61,691 nucleotides of DNA from Dinoroseobacter sp034111085 (GTDB lineage Bacteria; Pseudomonadota; Alphaproteobacteria; Rhodobacterales; Rhodobacteraceae). The stretch is from positions 1 to 61,691 of the forward strand of contig JAWUXZ010000043.1 in the NCBI GenBank assembly GCA_034111085.1, given 5' to 3'. Position 1 is the first letter of the stretch, and each line of letters opens with the position of its first letter. The position numbers and the translations under genes were made by a program. This document shows, one piece after another, positions 7,477 through 16,114 of the stretch. The notes beneath the pieces are model-generated. The model was given only the letters and a program-made list of their open reading frames with translations, was not told the DNA's origin and did not search any database.

Positions 7477-8526
7477 ATGGCCACCGCAACCCTCTCCATT
7501 GACCTCGACGCGATTGCTGCCAATTGGCGGATGCTCGACGCGGCCTCGCCGCCCTCGACCCAGACCGCTGCGGTGGTCAAGGCCGATGGCTACGGGCTTG
7601 ATGCAGGACGCGTGGCCAAAACGCTGGCGATGATTGGCGCGCGCAGGTTTTTTGTGGCGGTGGCAGAAGAAGGTGCCGCGGTTCGCGATGCGCTCGGTCC
7701 CGGCCCTGAGATCGGTATCTTTGCAGGCCATATGGAGGGCGACGCCGACCTGATCCGCGACCACCGCATGACCCCAATGCTGAACTCGGTCGAGCAGTTG
7801 ACCCGCCATATTGAGGCGATGCCCGACCACCCTTTTGGCATCCAGCTTGATACCGGCATGAACCGTCTCGGGATGGAGCCCGCCGAATGGGCCGCCGTCC
7901 GCGATATCGTGCTGCCCTTGGGCCCGCGCCTTGTCATGAGCCATCTGGCTTGCGCCGATGATCCGGGCCATCCGCAAAACCAAGCCCAGCTTAAGTGCTT
8001 TCATGAAATGACCGATGGGATCGACGTCGCCCGCTCGCTCGCGGCGACAGGTGGCATTCTGCTTGGCCCGAAATTCCATTTCGACCTAACCCGCCCCGGC
8101 ATTGGCCTTTATGGTGGTGAACCGTTCGTCGAGGCCCATCCCGTCGTCACCTTGCGCCTGCCCGTGATCCAATGCCGCGACGTAGAGCCCGGCGAGACGG
8201 TTGGTTATAGCTGCGCCTGGGGTGCGGATCGGCCCAGCCGCATTGCAACCATATCAGGCGGCTATGCCGACGGCTTGATCCGGTCGCTTTCGGGCAACGC
8301 GACGCTCTATGCTGGCATCCATCCGTGCCGCCTTGCAGGCCGTGTGTCGATGGATTTGCTGACCGTCGATGTCAGCCATCTGGAGACCGATCCAGACTAC
8401 CTCGACCTGCTCGGGCCGATGCAGACCGTCGATCAGGTGGCCGATGCGGCAGGCACTCTCGGCTATGAAATCCTCACCAGCCTCGGGCCACGCTACACCC
8501 GCCATTATACCGGAGCGACCGCGTGA
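7477..8526 (+). CDS. alr: alanine racemase
   Basis: PLP enzyme interconverting L- and D-alanine for peptidoglycan. The 349-residue product has the PLP Lys in VVKADGYGLDA at residue 35, the GMNRLGM segment near 128, and the second catalytic Tyr in VGYSCAWGAD near 245. It ends with the C-terminal beta domain (GRVSMDLLTVDVS). Length is normal for a short alr. Its stop overlaps the GTG start of the following MlaE-like gene by 4 nt, so the two are translationally coupled. Confidence 0.94.
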   Translation: MATATLSIDLDAIAANWRMLDAASPPSTQTAAVVKADGYGLDAGRVAKTLAMIGARRFFVAVAEEGAAVRDALGPGPEIGIFAGHMEGDADLIRDHRMTPMLNSVEQLTRHIEAMPDHPFGIQLDTGMNRLGMEPAEWAAVRDIVLPLGPRLVMSHLACADDPGHPQNQAQLKCFHEMTDGIDVARSLAATGGILLGPKFHFDLTRPGIGLYGGEPFVEAHPVVTLRLPVIQCRDVEPGETVGYSCAWGADRPSRIATISGGYADGLIRSLSGNATLYAGIHPCRLAGRVSMDLLTVDVSHLETDPDYLDLLGPMQTVDQVADAAGTLGYEILTSLGPRYTRHYTGATA

Positions 8527-9296
8527 ATTTTCTGGGCACCCTTGGACGCAACACGCTGGCACTGTTTGGCACCATCGGGCGCGTCGCGCTGTTTGCAGCC
8601 GCCACGATAAGCCACATCTTCCGCCCGCCCTTCTATACCCGCGAGTTTCTGCACGCTCTGTTGACCATCGGCTGGTTCAGCCTGCCCGTTGTCGGCTTAA
8701 CGACCCTTTTCACCGGCGGCGCGCTGGCCTTGCAAATCTACGCAGGTGGCGCGCGGTTTAACGCCGAAGCCGTCGTCCCCAGCATCGTTGCTATCGGGAT
8801 GGTGCGCGAATTGGGACCGGTTTTGGGTGGCCTCATGGTTGCGGGCCGTGTTGCCGCTGCAATTGCGGCTGAGCTGGGGACCATGAAAGTGACCGAGCAG
8901 ATTGATGCCCTGACCACGCTGTCTACTGATCCAATGAAGTACCTGACAGTGCCGCGCGTGCTGGCCGCGACCCTGACCGTGCCCCTGCTGGTGGCGGTGG
9001 GCGACGCTATTGGTATCTTCGGGGGCTATCTGGTTGGCACGACGCGGCTTGGGTTCAATCCGGCGGTTTACTTGGGCAACACCGTCGATTTCCTAGAGGT
9101 CTGGGATGTCGGGTCGGGCATGGTTAAGGGCGCTGTGTTCGGCTTCATCGTGGCCACGATGGGATGCTACCACGGAATGAATTCCGGGCGTGGGGCGCAA
9201 GGTGTGGGCCGAGCGACGACAAATGCTGTGGTCTCGTCGAGCGTGCTGATCTTGGCCAGCAACTATATCCTGACAGAGTTGTTTTTCAGCGCATGA
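8523..9296 (+). CDS. MlaE/YrbE-type ABC transporter permease
   Basis: Integral-membrane permease of an MCE-type lipid transporter that moves phospholipids between inner and outer membrane. The 257-residue product has five to six hydrophobic segments and the family features VREIGP-like MVRELGPVLGGLMVAGRV near residue 95, ELGTMKVTEQIDALTTLS near 118 and the C-terminal GCYHGM. It starts with GTG in a GTGA overlap with alr and overlaps the ATPase gene by 4 nt. No MlaD (MCE) gene is in the neighbourhood, so the periplasmic partner must be encoded elsewhere. Confidence 0.92.
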   Translation: MNFLGTLGRNTLALFGTIGRVALFAAATISHIFRPPFYTREFLHALLTIGWFSLPVVGLTTLFTGGALALQIYAGGARFNAEAVVPSIVAIGMVRELGPVLGGLMVAGRVAAAIAAELGTMKVTEQIDALTTLSTDPMKYLTVPRVLAATLTVPLLVAVGDAIGIFGGYLVGTTRLGFNPAVYLGNTVDFLEVWDVGSGMVKGAVFGFIVATMGCYHGMNSGRGAQGVGRATTNAVVSSSVLILASNYILTELFFSA

Positions 9297-10039
9297 TCGA
9301 ACTCACCGCCCTCCAGAAATCCTTCGGCCCCAAGCAGGTGCTGCGCGGCGTGGATCTGAGTGTGCCGGAAGGCACCTCTACGGTCATTATTGGCGGCTCG
9401 GGCACGGGCAAATCGGTGCTGCTTAAAAGTGTGCTCGGCCTCGTGACCCCGGACGCGGGCAAGATCACAGTCGGTGGCAAGGACGCCACTGCCGGCGATC
9501 GCGACGCGTTTCTGGCCCAATTCGGCATGCTGTTTCAGGGCGGCGCGCTGTTCGACAGCCTGAGCGTTTGGCAGAACGTGGCGTTTCGACTGCTGCGCGG
9601 CTCGCTGAAACGGCCCATCGACGAAGCACGCGAGATCGCGATTGAGAAGCTAAAACGCGTCGGCCTTGGCCCTGATGTGGCCGACCAGTTCCCGGCCGAA
9701 TTGTCCGGCGGCATGCAAAAGCGCGTTGGCCTTGCCCGTGCAATTGCCGCCGAGCCGAAGATCATCTTTTTTGACGAGCCGACAACCGGCCTCGATCCGA
9801 TTATGGCGGGGGTCATTAACGATCTGATCCGCGAGATCGTGACCGAGATGGGTGCGACCGCGATGACGATCACCCATGATATGTCGAGCGTGCGCGCAAT
9901 TGCCGACCGCGTCGCCATGCTGCATGCGGGCAAAATCCGTTGGGAAGGTCCAGTGGGCGAGATCGACACCGCAGACGATCCATACCTGCGCCAGTTCATC
10001 ACCGGGGCCGCCGAAGGACCGATTGAAACGTTGCGGTAA
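9293..10039 (+). CDS. MlaF-type ABC transporter ATP-binding protein
   Basis: Cytosolic ATPase partner of the preceding MlaE-like permease. The 248-residue product has Walker A GGSGTGKS at residues 34-41, the signature LSGGMQKRVGLARA near 138-151, Walker B IIFFDEPTTGLDP near 156-168 and the switch His in TITHDM. The GMQKR variant is typical of MlaF/Ttg2A ATPases. The ATG at 9293 overlaps the permease stop; a longer in-frame start at 9164 runs back through the permease and is rejected. Confidence 0.94.
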   Translation: MIELTALQKSFGPKQVLRGVDLSVPEGTSTVIIGGSGTGKSVLLKSVLGLVTPDAGKITVGGKDATAGDRDAFLAQFGMLFQGGALFDSLSVWQNVAFRLLRGSLKRPIDEAREIAIEKLKRVGLGPDVADQFPAELSGGMQKRVGLARAIAAEPKIIFFDEPTTGLDPIMAGVINDLIREIVTEMGATAMTITHDMSSVRAIADRVAMLHAGKIRWEGPVGEIDTADDPYLRQFITGAAEGPIETLR

Positions 10040-10065
10040 TTGCCCGCACGCGTCACGTACCGCCT

Positions 10066-10446
10066 ATGGACACGCCCCTTTTGATCCACATAATCGTTTT
10101 TCTTGCCACGCTTTTGTGGTGTCATGCCGCCGTTCTGGCGTGGGAATGGCTCGGCAAGCTGCGCAGTGCGGTGCATTCCGATAAGGTCGGCCAAGTCGTG
10201 AACCTGCTGGGCGCGATGGTGCCAGTGGTGATCACCTATATCTTTGTTGTGTTCGCGGGCGCGATCCTCGGGCTGCCGTCGATTGTGGCATTCCTCGCCG
10301 TCGTCGTGCCGGGCGGGCTTGTATATGCGTTTCGCGTTGATCTGGGGGAAGAAACCCCCTCGACCCCAGCGCTGGAGCGGCGGCGCACACTGCTGACCAC
10401 CGCCCTCGCTGTGCTCGTTTTTATGTGGCGCGGATTGGGAGGTTAG
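10066..10446 (+). CDS. membrane protein, unknown
   Basis: The 126-residue product has an N-terminal hydrophobic helix (LIHIIVFLATLLWC), a second long hydrophobic region (about residues 45-85, VVNLLGAMVPVVITYIFVV then a Val-rich stretch) and a third near the C-terminus (LLTTALAVLVFMW). Charged loops lie between. It is 26 bp after the MlaF-like gene and 1 bp before the PqiA-like gene, so it belongs to that operon. No family is recognised; an accessory role in envelope lipid transport is inference from position. Confidence 0.65.
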   Translation: MDTPLLIHIIVFLATLLWCHAAVLAWEWLGKLRSAVHSDKVGQVVNLLGAMVPVVITYIFVVFAGAILGLPSIVAFLAVVVPGGLVYAFRVDLGEETPSTPALERRRTLLTTALAVLVFMWRGLGG

Positions 10447-10447
10447 A

Positions 10448-10912
10448 ATGACGTCCCGTGCGCCTGTGCCCTTACGCCTTGCGACTTTCGCGCTGCTGCT
10501 CGCCTTGCCGATGGCGTGGACAGCGCCGTTGATGCGCGCTGGCCTGCTGCCGCTGTTTGGTCTGGCCGAGATCAGTGTGCTATCGGGGGTGCAGGTGCTT
10601 TGGCAGACCGACATCTTCCTCGCCATGCTCGTGACCTTCTTCGCGCTCATCGCCCCTTTGGCCAAGGTCGTTATGCTGCTGCTGATCCAATACAACCGCG
10701 CCTCGCACCGCTGGATGGCTGCACTGCACCATCTGTCGCGCCTCGCGATGGCGGATGTGTTTCTGATCGCGCTCTATATCGTCATTGTCAAAGGCGTCGG
10801 GCTTGGCAGGGTTGAAGCGGCTTGGGGGCTTTATGCGTTTACCAGCTGCGTTCTGGCGACCCTCATACTTGGGGCTTTGACAACGCGGGCCGCGCGCGGC
10901 ACACCCGACTGA
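10448..10912 (+). CDS. PqiA-like inner-membrane protein (single domain)
   Basis: The 154-residue product resembles one PqiA domain (paraquat-inducible protein A) of four transmembrane helices: an N-terminal helix (RLATFALLLALPMAW), a VLSGVQVLW amphipathic segment, then three further helices. Full-length E. coli PqiA has two such domains of about 200 residues each plus zinc ribbons; this copy has one domain and no CxxC. Pqi proteins act with MCE proteins in envelope lipid trafficking, which fits the MlaE/MlaF genes just upstream. The ATG is 1 nt after the previous stop. Confidence 0.75.
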   Translation: MTSRAPVPLRLATFALLLALPMAWTAPLMRAGLLPLFGLAEISVLSGVQVLWQTDIFLAMLVTFFALIAPLAKVVMLLLIQYNRASHRWMAALHHLSRLAMADVFLIALYIVIVKGVGLGRVEAAWGLYAFTSCVLATLILGALTTRAARGTPD

Positions 10913-10937
10913 CCTCATCTGCAAGACGGACCTACCT

Positions 10938-12305
10938 ATGGCCAAAGCTGCTCTGACCTTTTCATGCCAATCGTGCGGCGCTGGCTTTTCGAAATGGGCC
11001 GGGCGGTGCGAGGCCTGCGGCGAGTGGAATTCCATCATCGAGGAAGCCCCCCTGACCAGCGGGCCATCCAAGAAGTCACTCGGGGCAGCCCGGGGCCGCA
11101 AAGTCAGGCTGACCGATTTGTCCAGCACCGAGGCCGCACCATTGCGGTCGATGTCGGGCATCGCAGAGCTGGACCGCGTGCTTGGCGGAGGCCTCGTCAA
11201 AGGCTCGGCCCTGTTGGTGGGCGGTGATCCGGGCATCGGCAAATCAACGCTTTTGTTGCAAGCGGCAGCTGCGTTCGCCCAAAAAGGTCTTAAATCGATC
11301 TATATCTCAGGCGAGGAAGCAACGGCCCAAGTGCGGATGCGTGCCCAACGCCTCGGGCTGGAGCAAGCGCCCGTGAAACTCGGGGCCGAAACAAACCTGC
11401 GCGATATTCTGACCACCCTAGAGGCTGAAGAACCGGATCTGGTTATTATCGACTCGATCCAGACCATGTGGTTGGACAGCGTCGACAGCGCGCCCGGCTC
11501 GGTCGGACAGGTGCGCGCGGCCTCCCATGAGCTTGTCACCTTCGCCAAGCGCAAGGGCATCGCGGTTGTGCTGGTCGGCCACGTCACCAAAGAAGGTCAG
11601 ATCGCAGGGCCGCGCATAATCGAGCATATGGTCGATACTGTTTTATACTTCGAGGGCGAGCGCGGCCATCAATTCCGTATCCTGCGCGCGGTCAAGAACC
11701 GCTTTGGTCCTGCCGCTGAGATCGGTGTGTTCGAGATGACCGGAGATGGCTTGGCCGAGGTCGCAAACCCCTCGGCGCTGTTTTTGTCGGACCGCGACAA
11801 ACCCGCGCCCGGTGCTGTGGTTTTTGCGGGCATGGAGGGCACGCGGCCCGTGCTCGTGGAATTCCAGGCATTGGTTGCACCAACACCTCACGCCAACCCA
11901 CGCCGCACGGTTGTGGGCTGGGATGGCGGGCGTTTGGCGATGATCCTCGCGGTGCTAGAGGCGCGCTGCGGCATCCCGTTTGCGGGGCTTGATGTCTATC
12001 TGAACGTGGCAGGCGGGATGCGCGTCGGCGAGCCTGCGGCTGACTTGGCAGTTGCAGCGGCGCTTCTGAGTGCGCGCGAAGACAGCGCTTTGCCCCCCGA
12101 AACCGTGGTTTTTGGGGAACTCAGCCTGTCTGGGGGGCTGCGACCCGTGTCGCAAACCGAAAACAGGTTGAAAGAAGCCGAAAAACTTGGTTTTACCTCG
12201 GCACTGCTGGCAGCGCGCAGCAAGACGGGCTCGGAAACATCCATGGCCGTCCGGGCTCTGCCAGATTTGGCGGCATTGGTAGGTGATGTGTTCGGCGCAG
12301 GCTGA
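10938..12305 (+). CDS. radA: DNA repair protein RadA
   Basis: RecA-like ATPase that helps branch migration and processing of recombination intermediates. The 455-residue product starts with a four-Cys zinc finger (C10, C13, C24, C27). Walker A GDPGIGKST is near residues 95-103, the RadA-specific KNRFG is near 253, and a Lon-protease-like C-terminal domain runs from about 290 (VFGELSLSGGLRPV). Complete at both ends. It starts 25 bp after the PqiA-like gene and 30 bp ahead of cvpA. Confidence 0.96.
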   Translation: MAKAALTFSCQSCGAGFSKWAGRCEACGEWNSIIEEAPLTSGPSKKSLGAARGRKVRLTDLSSTEAAPLRSMSGIAELDRVLGGGLVKGSALLVGGDPGIGKSTLLLQAAAAFAQKGLKSIYISGEEATAQVRMRAQRLGLEQAPVKLGAETNLRDILTTLEAEEPDLVIIDSIQTMWLDSVDSAPGSVGQVRAASHELVTFAKRKGIAVVLVGHVTKEGQIAGPRIIEHMVDTVLYFEGERGHQFRILRAVKNRFGPAAEIGVFEMTGDGLAEVANPSALFLSDRDKPAPGAVVFAGMEGTRPVLVEFQALVAPTPHANPRRTVVGWDGGRLAMILAVLEARCGIPFAGLDVYLNVAGGMRVGEPAADLAVAAALLSAREDSALPPETVVFGELSLSGGLRPVSQTENRLKEAEKLGFTSALLAARSKTGSETSMAVRALPDLAALVGDVFGAG

Positions 12306-12335
12306 ACTCGTCCAGAACGAGACGAGGAATACGCC

Positions 12336-12932
12336 ATGGAAGGCTTTACACTTATCGACGCGATCGTCGCAGGCGTGGTGGTGATTTCATCACTTCTGGC
12401 CTTCGCCCGAGGGGTAACCCGCGAGATTATGTCCATCGTCGGCTGGATCGGTGCGGCGGTCGTCGCGTATATCTTCGCCGGACAAGTTGAGCCGCTGGTC
12501 AAAGAGCTGCCCGTGCTTGGTGGCTTCCTGTCGGAAAGCTGCGAATTGGCGATCATCGTCGCATTTGCTGCGGTGTTTGCCATCGCGCTGGTGATTGTTT
12601 CCATATTCACGCCGCTAATGTCTGGCATCGTGCGCCGAACCGCCGTTTCCGGGTTCGATCAGGGGGTTGGACTGTTATTTGGCTTGTTCCGCGGTGTTAT
12701 TCTGGTCGCCATTGCGTTGATTGTTTACGAGCAAGTCATGGTCAACGACGCGATTGCGATGGTCGAGGACAGCCGCTCAGCCGAGATTTTCGGAACGTTT
12801 GCCACCACGATTGAGGATCAAATCCCCGAGGATGCGACTGGCTGGATCGTAGCGCGCTATGAAGAGCTGGTTGGCGATTGTGGCCCCGGCCAAGCAGGCG
12901 AAGCGGCAGCGATCGACGCAACTGGCAACTGA
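12336..12932 (+). CDS. cvpA: CvpA family membrane protein
   Basis: The 198-residue product has four hydrophobic helices: residues 5-25, 28-48 (IVGWIGAAVVAYIFAG), 65-90 and 105-130. The FTLIDAIVAGVVVISSLLAF and ARGVTREI segments typical of the CvpA (colicin V production) family are at the N-terminus. GAGGAA precedes the ATG. In many bacteria cvpA lies immediately before purF; here an extra gene and a terminator separate them. Confidence 0.9.
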   Translation: MEGFTLIDAIVAGVVVISSLLAFARGVTREIMSIVGWIGAAVVAYIFAGQVEPLVKELPVLGGFLSESCELAIIVAFAAVFAIALVIVSIFTPLMSGIVRRTAVSGFDQGVGLLFGLFRGVILVAIALIVYEQVMVNDAIAMVEDSRSAEIFGTFATTIEDQIPEDATGWIVARYEELVGDCGPGQAGEAAAIDATGN

Positions 12933-13040
12933 TCGGCATAGGTTTGGGGCTGCCTTGCGGCCTCGAACCACACCAAATCGAACATTTTCTGTGGCATTCA
13001 GGGCTCAGCCGATCGGTTGATGTGCTGACTGTGGATAACT

Positions 13041-13070
13041 TTGCAGAAACGCTATGCCTCGTGGTATGTA
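13041..13070 (+). promoter_or_regulatory. putative sigma70-type promoter
   Basis: ttgcag (13041-13046) and tatgta (13065-13070) are 18 bp apart and lie about 55 bp before the ATG of the acidic protein, in the 193-bp spacer after cvpA. It would drive that gene separately from cvpA. Judged by eye only. Confidence 0.4.
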
Positions 13071-13125
13071 GTGCTTATACAAGCTCACAACGCAAATTGT
13101 TGTGCCCGAACTTGGAGAGCGCCTC

Positions 13126-14040
13126 ATGACCCTCGTATCAAATCTATCCGATGACATCCCCGGCTTGCTGAAAGCCGCGCTCATTTTTAACGGCGAGACG
13201 CCCGGCGGCAAATCCGCCTCGCGTGCGATCCTGACAGATGGCGACGCCGAAGCGCTGATCGACCTGAGCGCAGGTCTGAGCTTCCGAGGCGAAGGGCTGA
13301 CCCAAGCCATGCGATCCTATATCAGCGGGCTGTCGCAAGTGGGCCAAATGCTCAAGGCGCGCAAGATCGAAGACGAAGACGGCGTTACTGAGGATGATCT
13401 GGAACGAGCAGCTTTGCAGTTTGCGTTTCCAAAAGTGGGTCAGAACGCCAAGGCGCTGGGTGTTTTGAAAGCGCATCTGGACGCGCTGCAGGACAAGGGC
13501 ATCATTGCTAAAGCCGACGGATCATCCCCAGCCCCAAAACCCAAGCCAAAGGTACAAGCGCGTCAAGAGCCTGAAGAGGACGCCGATGTCTCAGATGAAC
13601 CGGACGCGGATCAGGCAGATGAAGACACAACCGTGATCGAGAAGGTCGCAGAGGCAGCGGCCCCACTGACGTTGGTTGGCGGTGTTGCGGCTGCGGCAGT
13701 GGCCGCTGTGCTCGATGATGATGACGAAGATGACGTCGAAGAAGAGATCGCCGCCGAGGCGACAGAGGAAGCATCCGACGATGCGGATGAAGAGATTGTC
13801 GCCGAGGCAGCAGATGAAGCGACAGATGAAGCGTCCGGCGATGATACTGAAGAAGTTGCCGCTGCCAGTGAAGAGGCCAGCGACGACGCAAGTGACAGTG
13901 ACGACGCCGATGAGGACGAGGACGAGGACGAGAATGACAACGCCGTGACGGCCGAAGCCCCCCCTCGCCCAAGCCCCGCTCATGTCGCCCAAGCCCGCCT
14001 CAACAACGCGTCACGAAAGCCGAGCTTTTTCGGGCGTTAA
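13126..14040 (+). CDS. protein with acidic low-complexity tail, unknown
   Basis: The 304-residue product has a folded-looking N-terminal region (about residues 1-125; segments LVSNLSDDIPGLLKAALIF, SAGLSFRGEGLTQAMRSYI and AFPKVGQNAKALGVLKAHLD). A Lys/Pro linker, a hydrophobic Ala/Val stretch (about 178-197, TLVGGVAAAAVAAVL) and about 85 residues of mostly Asp, Glu, Ala and Ser follow. It ends with a basic tail (NNASRKPSFFGR). The ATG at 13126 has GGAGAG just upstream; a GTG at 13102 is an alternative. No family is recognised. It sits between cvpA and purF with its own likely promoter and terminator. Confidence 0.7.
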   Translation: MTLVSNLSDDIPGLLKAALIFNGETPGGKSASRAILTDGDAEALIDLSAGLSFRGEGLTQAMRSYISGLSQVGQMLKARKIEDEDGVTEDDLERAALQFAFPKVGQNAKALGVLKAHLDALQDKGIIAKADGSSPAPKPKPKVQARQEPEEDADVSDEPDADQADEDTTVIEKVAEAAAPLTLVGGVAAAAVAAVLDDDDEDDVEEEIAAEATEEASDDADEEIVAEAADEATDEASGDDTEEVAAASEEASDDASDSDDADEDEDEDENDNAVTAEAPPRPSPAHVAQARLNNASRKPSFFGR

Positions 14041-14094
14041 GCTTAATTTAGTCGCAACCGGGCAGAGCATCTTCTGAATGTGACACGAAAGTAA

Positions 14095-14126
14095 CGCGGC
14101 CCCAGTGACAGCTGGGCCGCGATTTT
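14095..14126 (+). terminator. rho-independent terminator
   Basis: cgcggcccc-ag and ct-gggccgcg pair with one bulged C around a 6-nt loop, followed by a-t-t-t-t. It lies 55 bp after the stop of the acidic protein and about 40 bp before the purF start, so it would separate the two transcripts. Confidence 0.75.
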
Positions 14127-14164
14127 GTATGCGGGGGCGAAATAACGGGAATCGGAACCAGCCC

Positions 14165-15664
14165 ATGCGCCAGATGCCTCCCGCCAACCCCTTCGACACG
14201 TCTTTTTTGCGCGACTTAGGTCACGACGACAAGTTACGCGAGGAATGCGGCGTCTTCGGAGCCATCGGCATGGTGGACGCGGCCAATTTCGTCGCCCTTG
14301 GCCTGCACGCACTGCAACATCGGGGCCAAGAGGCTGGTGGCATCGTCAGCTACGACCCCGAACACGGTTTCAACTCCGCCCGCCGTTTTGGCTATGTGCG
14401 TGACAATTTCACCAGCCATAAGCTGATGGAGACGCTGCCCGGCGCTGTGGCAATTGGGCATGTGCGCTATTCGACCTCTGGGTCCAAAGGCAACACCGCC
14501 ATCCGCGATGTGCAGCCCTTCTTTGGAGAGTTCGCCATGGGCGGGGCCGCGATTGCCCATAACGGCAATTTCACCAATGCAGACGAGATGCGGCGCGACC
14601 TGATTGAGCGCGGCTCGATCTTCCAATCCTCTTCCGACAGCGAGTGCGTCATTCACCTGATGGCGCGCAGCTACCAAAAGAACATCCCCGAGCGGATGAA
14701 GGATGCACTGCGCAGGGTCGAAGGCGCGTTCTCTATCGTGGCGATGACACGCACCAAACTGATCGGCGTGCGCGACAGCCTTGGCGTTCGTCCGCTGGTG
14801 CTGGGCCAGATCGGCGAGGACGGCTTTATCCTCGCGTCAGAGACCTGCGCGCTGGATATCATCGGCGCAGATTTCATCCGCGAGATTGACCCCGGCGAGA
14901 TGGTCGTGATCACTCAAGGCAAGGGGCTGGAAAGCTTCCGTCCGTTCGAGCGCGCCAAACCACGCCCCTGTATCTTCGAGCATGTCTACTTCTCGCGGCC
15001 AGACTCGATCCTCGGCGGGCGCTCAGTCTACGAGACGCGCCACGCGATTGGTGTGGAGCTGGCCAAAGAAGCCCCCGTCGATGCAGATCTGGTGTGCCCC
15101 GTTCCAGACAGCGGCACGCCCGCAGCGATCGGGTTTTCCCAACAATCAGGCATTCCTTATGCCATGGGCATCATCCGCAATCAGTATGTGGGCCGCACGT
15201 TCATCGAGCCGACCGAGCAGATCCGCAACATGGGTGTGCGCCTTAAGCTAAACGTGAACCGGGCTCTGATTAAGGGCAAACGCGTGATCCTTGTGGATGA
15301 CAGCGTGGTGCGCGGTACGACTTCGCGCAAAATCAAAGATATGATCATTGATGCGGGCGCCGCCGAGGTGCATTTTCGTATCGCGTCGCCGCCAACTGCT
15401 TGGCCTTGCTTCTACGGTGTCGACACGCCCGAGCGCTCAAAATTGCTGGCAGCGACTATGTCTGAGGACGAAATGTGCGATCACTTGGGCGTGGATTCAC
15501 TGCGGTTCATCTCGCTCGACGGTCTCTACAGAGCTGTGGGTGAGGCCAAGGGGCGCGATGCGAAAAGCCCCAGCTATTGTGATGCGTGCTTTTCGGGCGA
15601 ATACCCTGTCGCCCCGTCGGATATGATCACCAATGGATTTGTTCTCAAAACGGCGGCAGAATAG
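14165..15664 (+). CDS. purF: amidophosphoribosyltransferase
   Basis: First committed step of purine synthesis: PRPP plus glutamine to phosphoribosylamine. The 499-residue product has the N-terminal nucleophile Cys in REECGVFG at residue 28 (a short propeptide must be removed), the glutaminase motifs HRGQEAGG and HNGNFTN, and the PRPP loop VILVDDSVVRGTT at about residues 375-387. A CYGVDTP-like segment has Phe before it (CFYGVDTP). The ATG at 14165 has GGAA 7 nt before it. A longer ORF from 14105 would start inside the terminator hairpin and is rejected. Confidence 0.95.
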   Translation: MRQMPPANPFDTSFLRDLGHDDKLREECGVFGAIGMVDAANFVALGLHALQHRGQEAGGIVSYDPEHGFNSARRFGYVRDNFTSHKLMETLPGAVAIGHVRYSTSGSKGNTAIRDVQPFFGEFAMGGAAIAHNGNFTNADEMRRDLIERGSIFQSSSDSECVIHLMARSYQKNIPERMKDALRRVEGAFSIVAMTRTKLIGVRDSLGVRPLVLGQIGEDGFILASETCALDIIGADFIREIDPGEMVVITQGKGLESFRPFERAKPRPCIFEHVYFSRPDSILGGRSVYETRHAIGVELAKEAPVDADLVCPVPDSGTPAAIGFSQQSGIPYAMGIIRNQYVGRTFIEPTEQIRNMGVRLKLNVNRALIKGKRVILVDDSVVRGTTSRKIKDMIIDAGAAEVHFRIASPPTAWPCFYGVDTPERSKLLAATMSEDEMCDHLGVDSLRFISLDGLYRAVGEAKGRDAKSPSYCDACFSGEYPVAPSDMITNGFVLKTAAE

Positions 15665-15670
15665 CCGGGC

Positions 15671-15835
15671 TTATATTAGTAGTGCTAACAGCCCGAGGCA
15701 GCATAGCAAAACCAGAACGACCACCATGCCCCTGCGGTTTTGCAGGGGGGTGTCGATATTGCAGTAGCCACAACGGGCGCTGCCATAGCGCAGCTCATGG
15801 CCGCAGGTTTTACATCCAAACAGTCGGGTCGTCAC
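15671..15835 (-). CDS. 54-residue zinc-ribbon membrane microprotein
   Basis: A short leftward ORF runs from GTG (15833-15835) to TAA (15671-15673). The product has two CxxC pairs, C8-K-T-C11 and C23-G-Y-C26, spaced like a small zinc ribbon. A polar linker (TPLQNRRG) and one hydrophobic segment of about 18 residues (VVVLVLLCCLGLLALLI, residues 38-54) follow to the end. GAGG sits 7 nt before the GTG. The stop lies 7 bp from the purF stop, so the two genes converge. A membrane-anchored metal-binding or redox role is inference. Confidence 0.6.
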   Translation of the reverse strand: MTTRLFGCKTCGHELRYGSARCGYCNIDTPLQNRRGMVVVLVLLCCLGLLALLI

Positions 15836-16114
15836 GATTATGCCTCGAATAGAAGGGATTACCTTTCAAGAAATCACAAGATTGATCCTGGAGAAGCAAT
15901 CCAAATACAATGAGATAGGCGCTGTTTAGAGGTCTAAGTTAACGGCTGCAATAAGCCTTTGCGAGCTGTCACCCAAAAGGCGGTTCTTTTTCAATAGCCA
16001 CCATTTTATTGCCTAAAAATTCAGCGGGTCAGCCAAGATATACCAACCGGGCGCGCGACGCGTGTTGGCGCAGACCGCTTGACCTTGCCTGCGGGGCATC
16101 GCAAACCGCGACTC

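Noticed and set aside
9535..10695. Leftward 386-residue frame under the ATPase and following genes
   Set aside because: It is antisense to several clear genes and rich in Arg, Ser and Ile without motifs.
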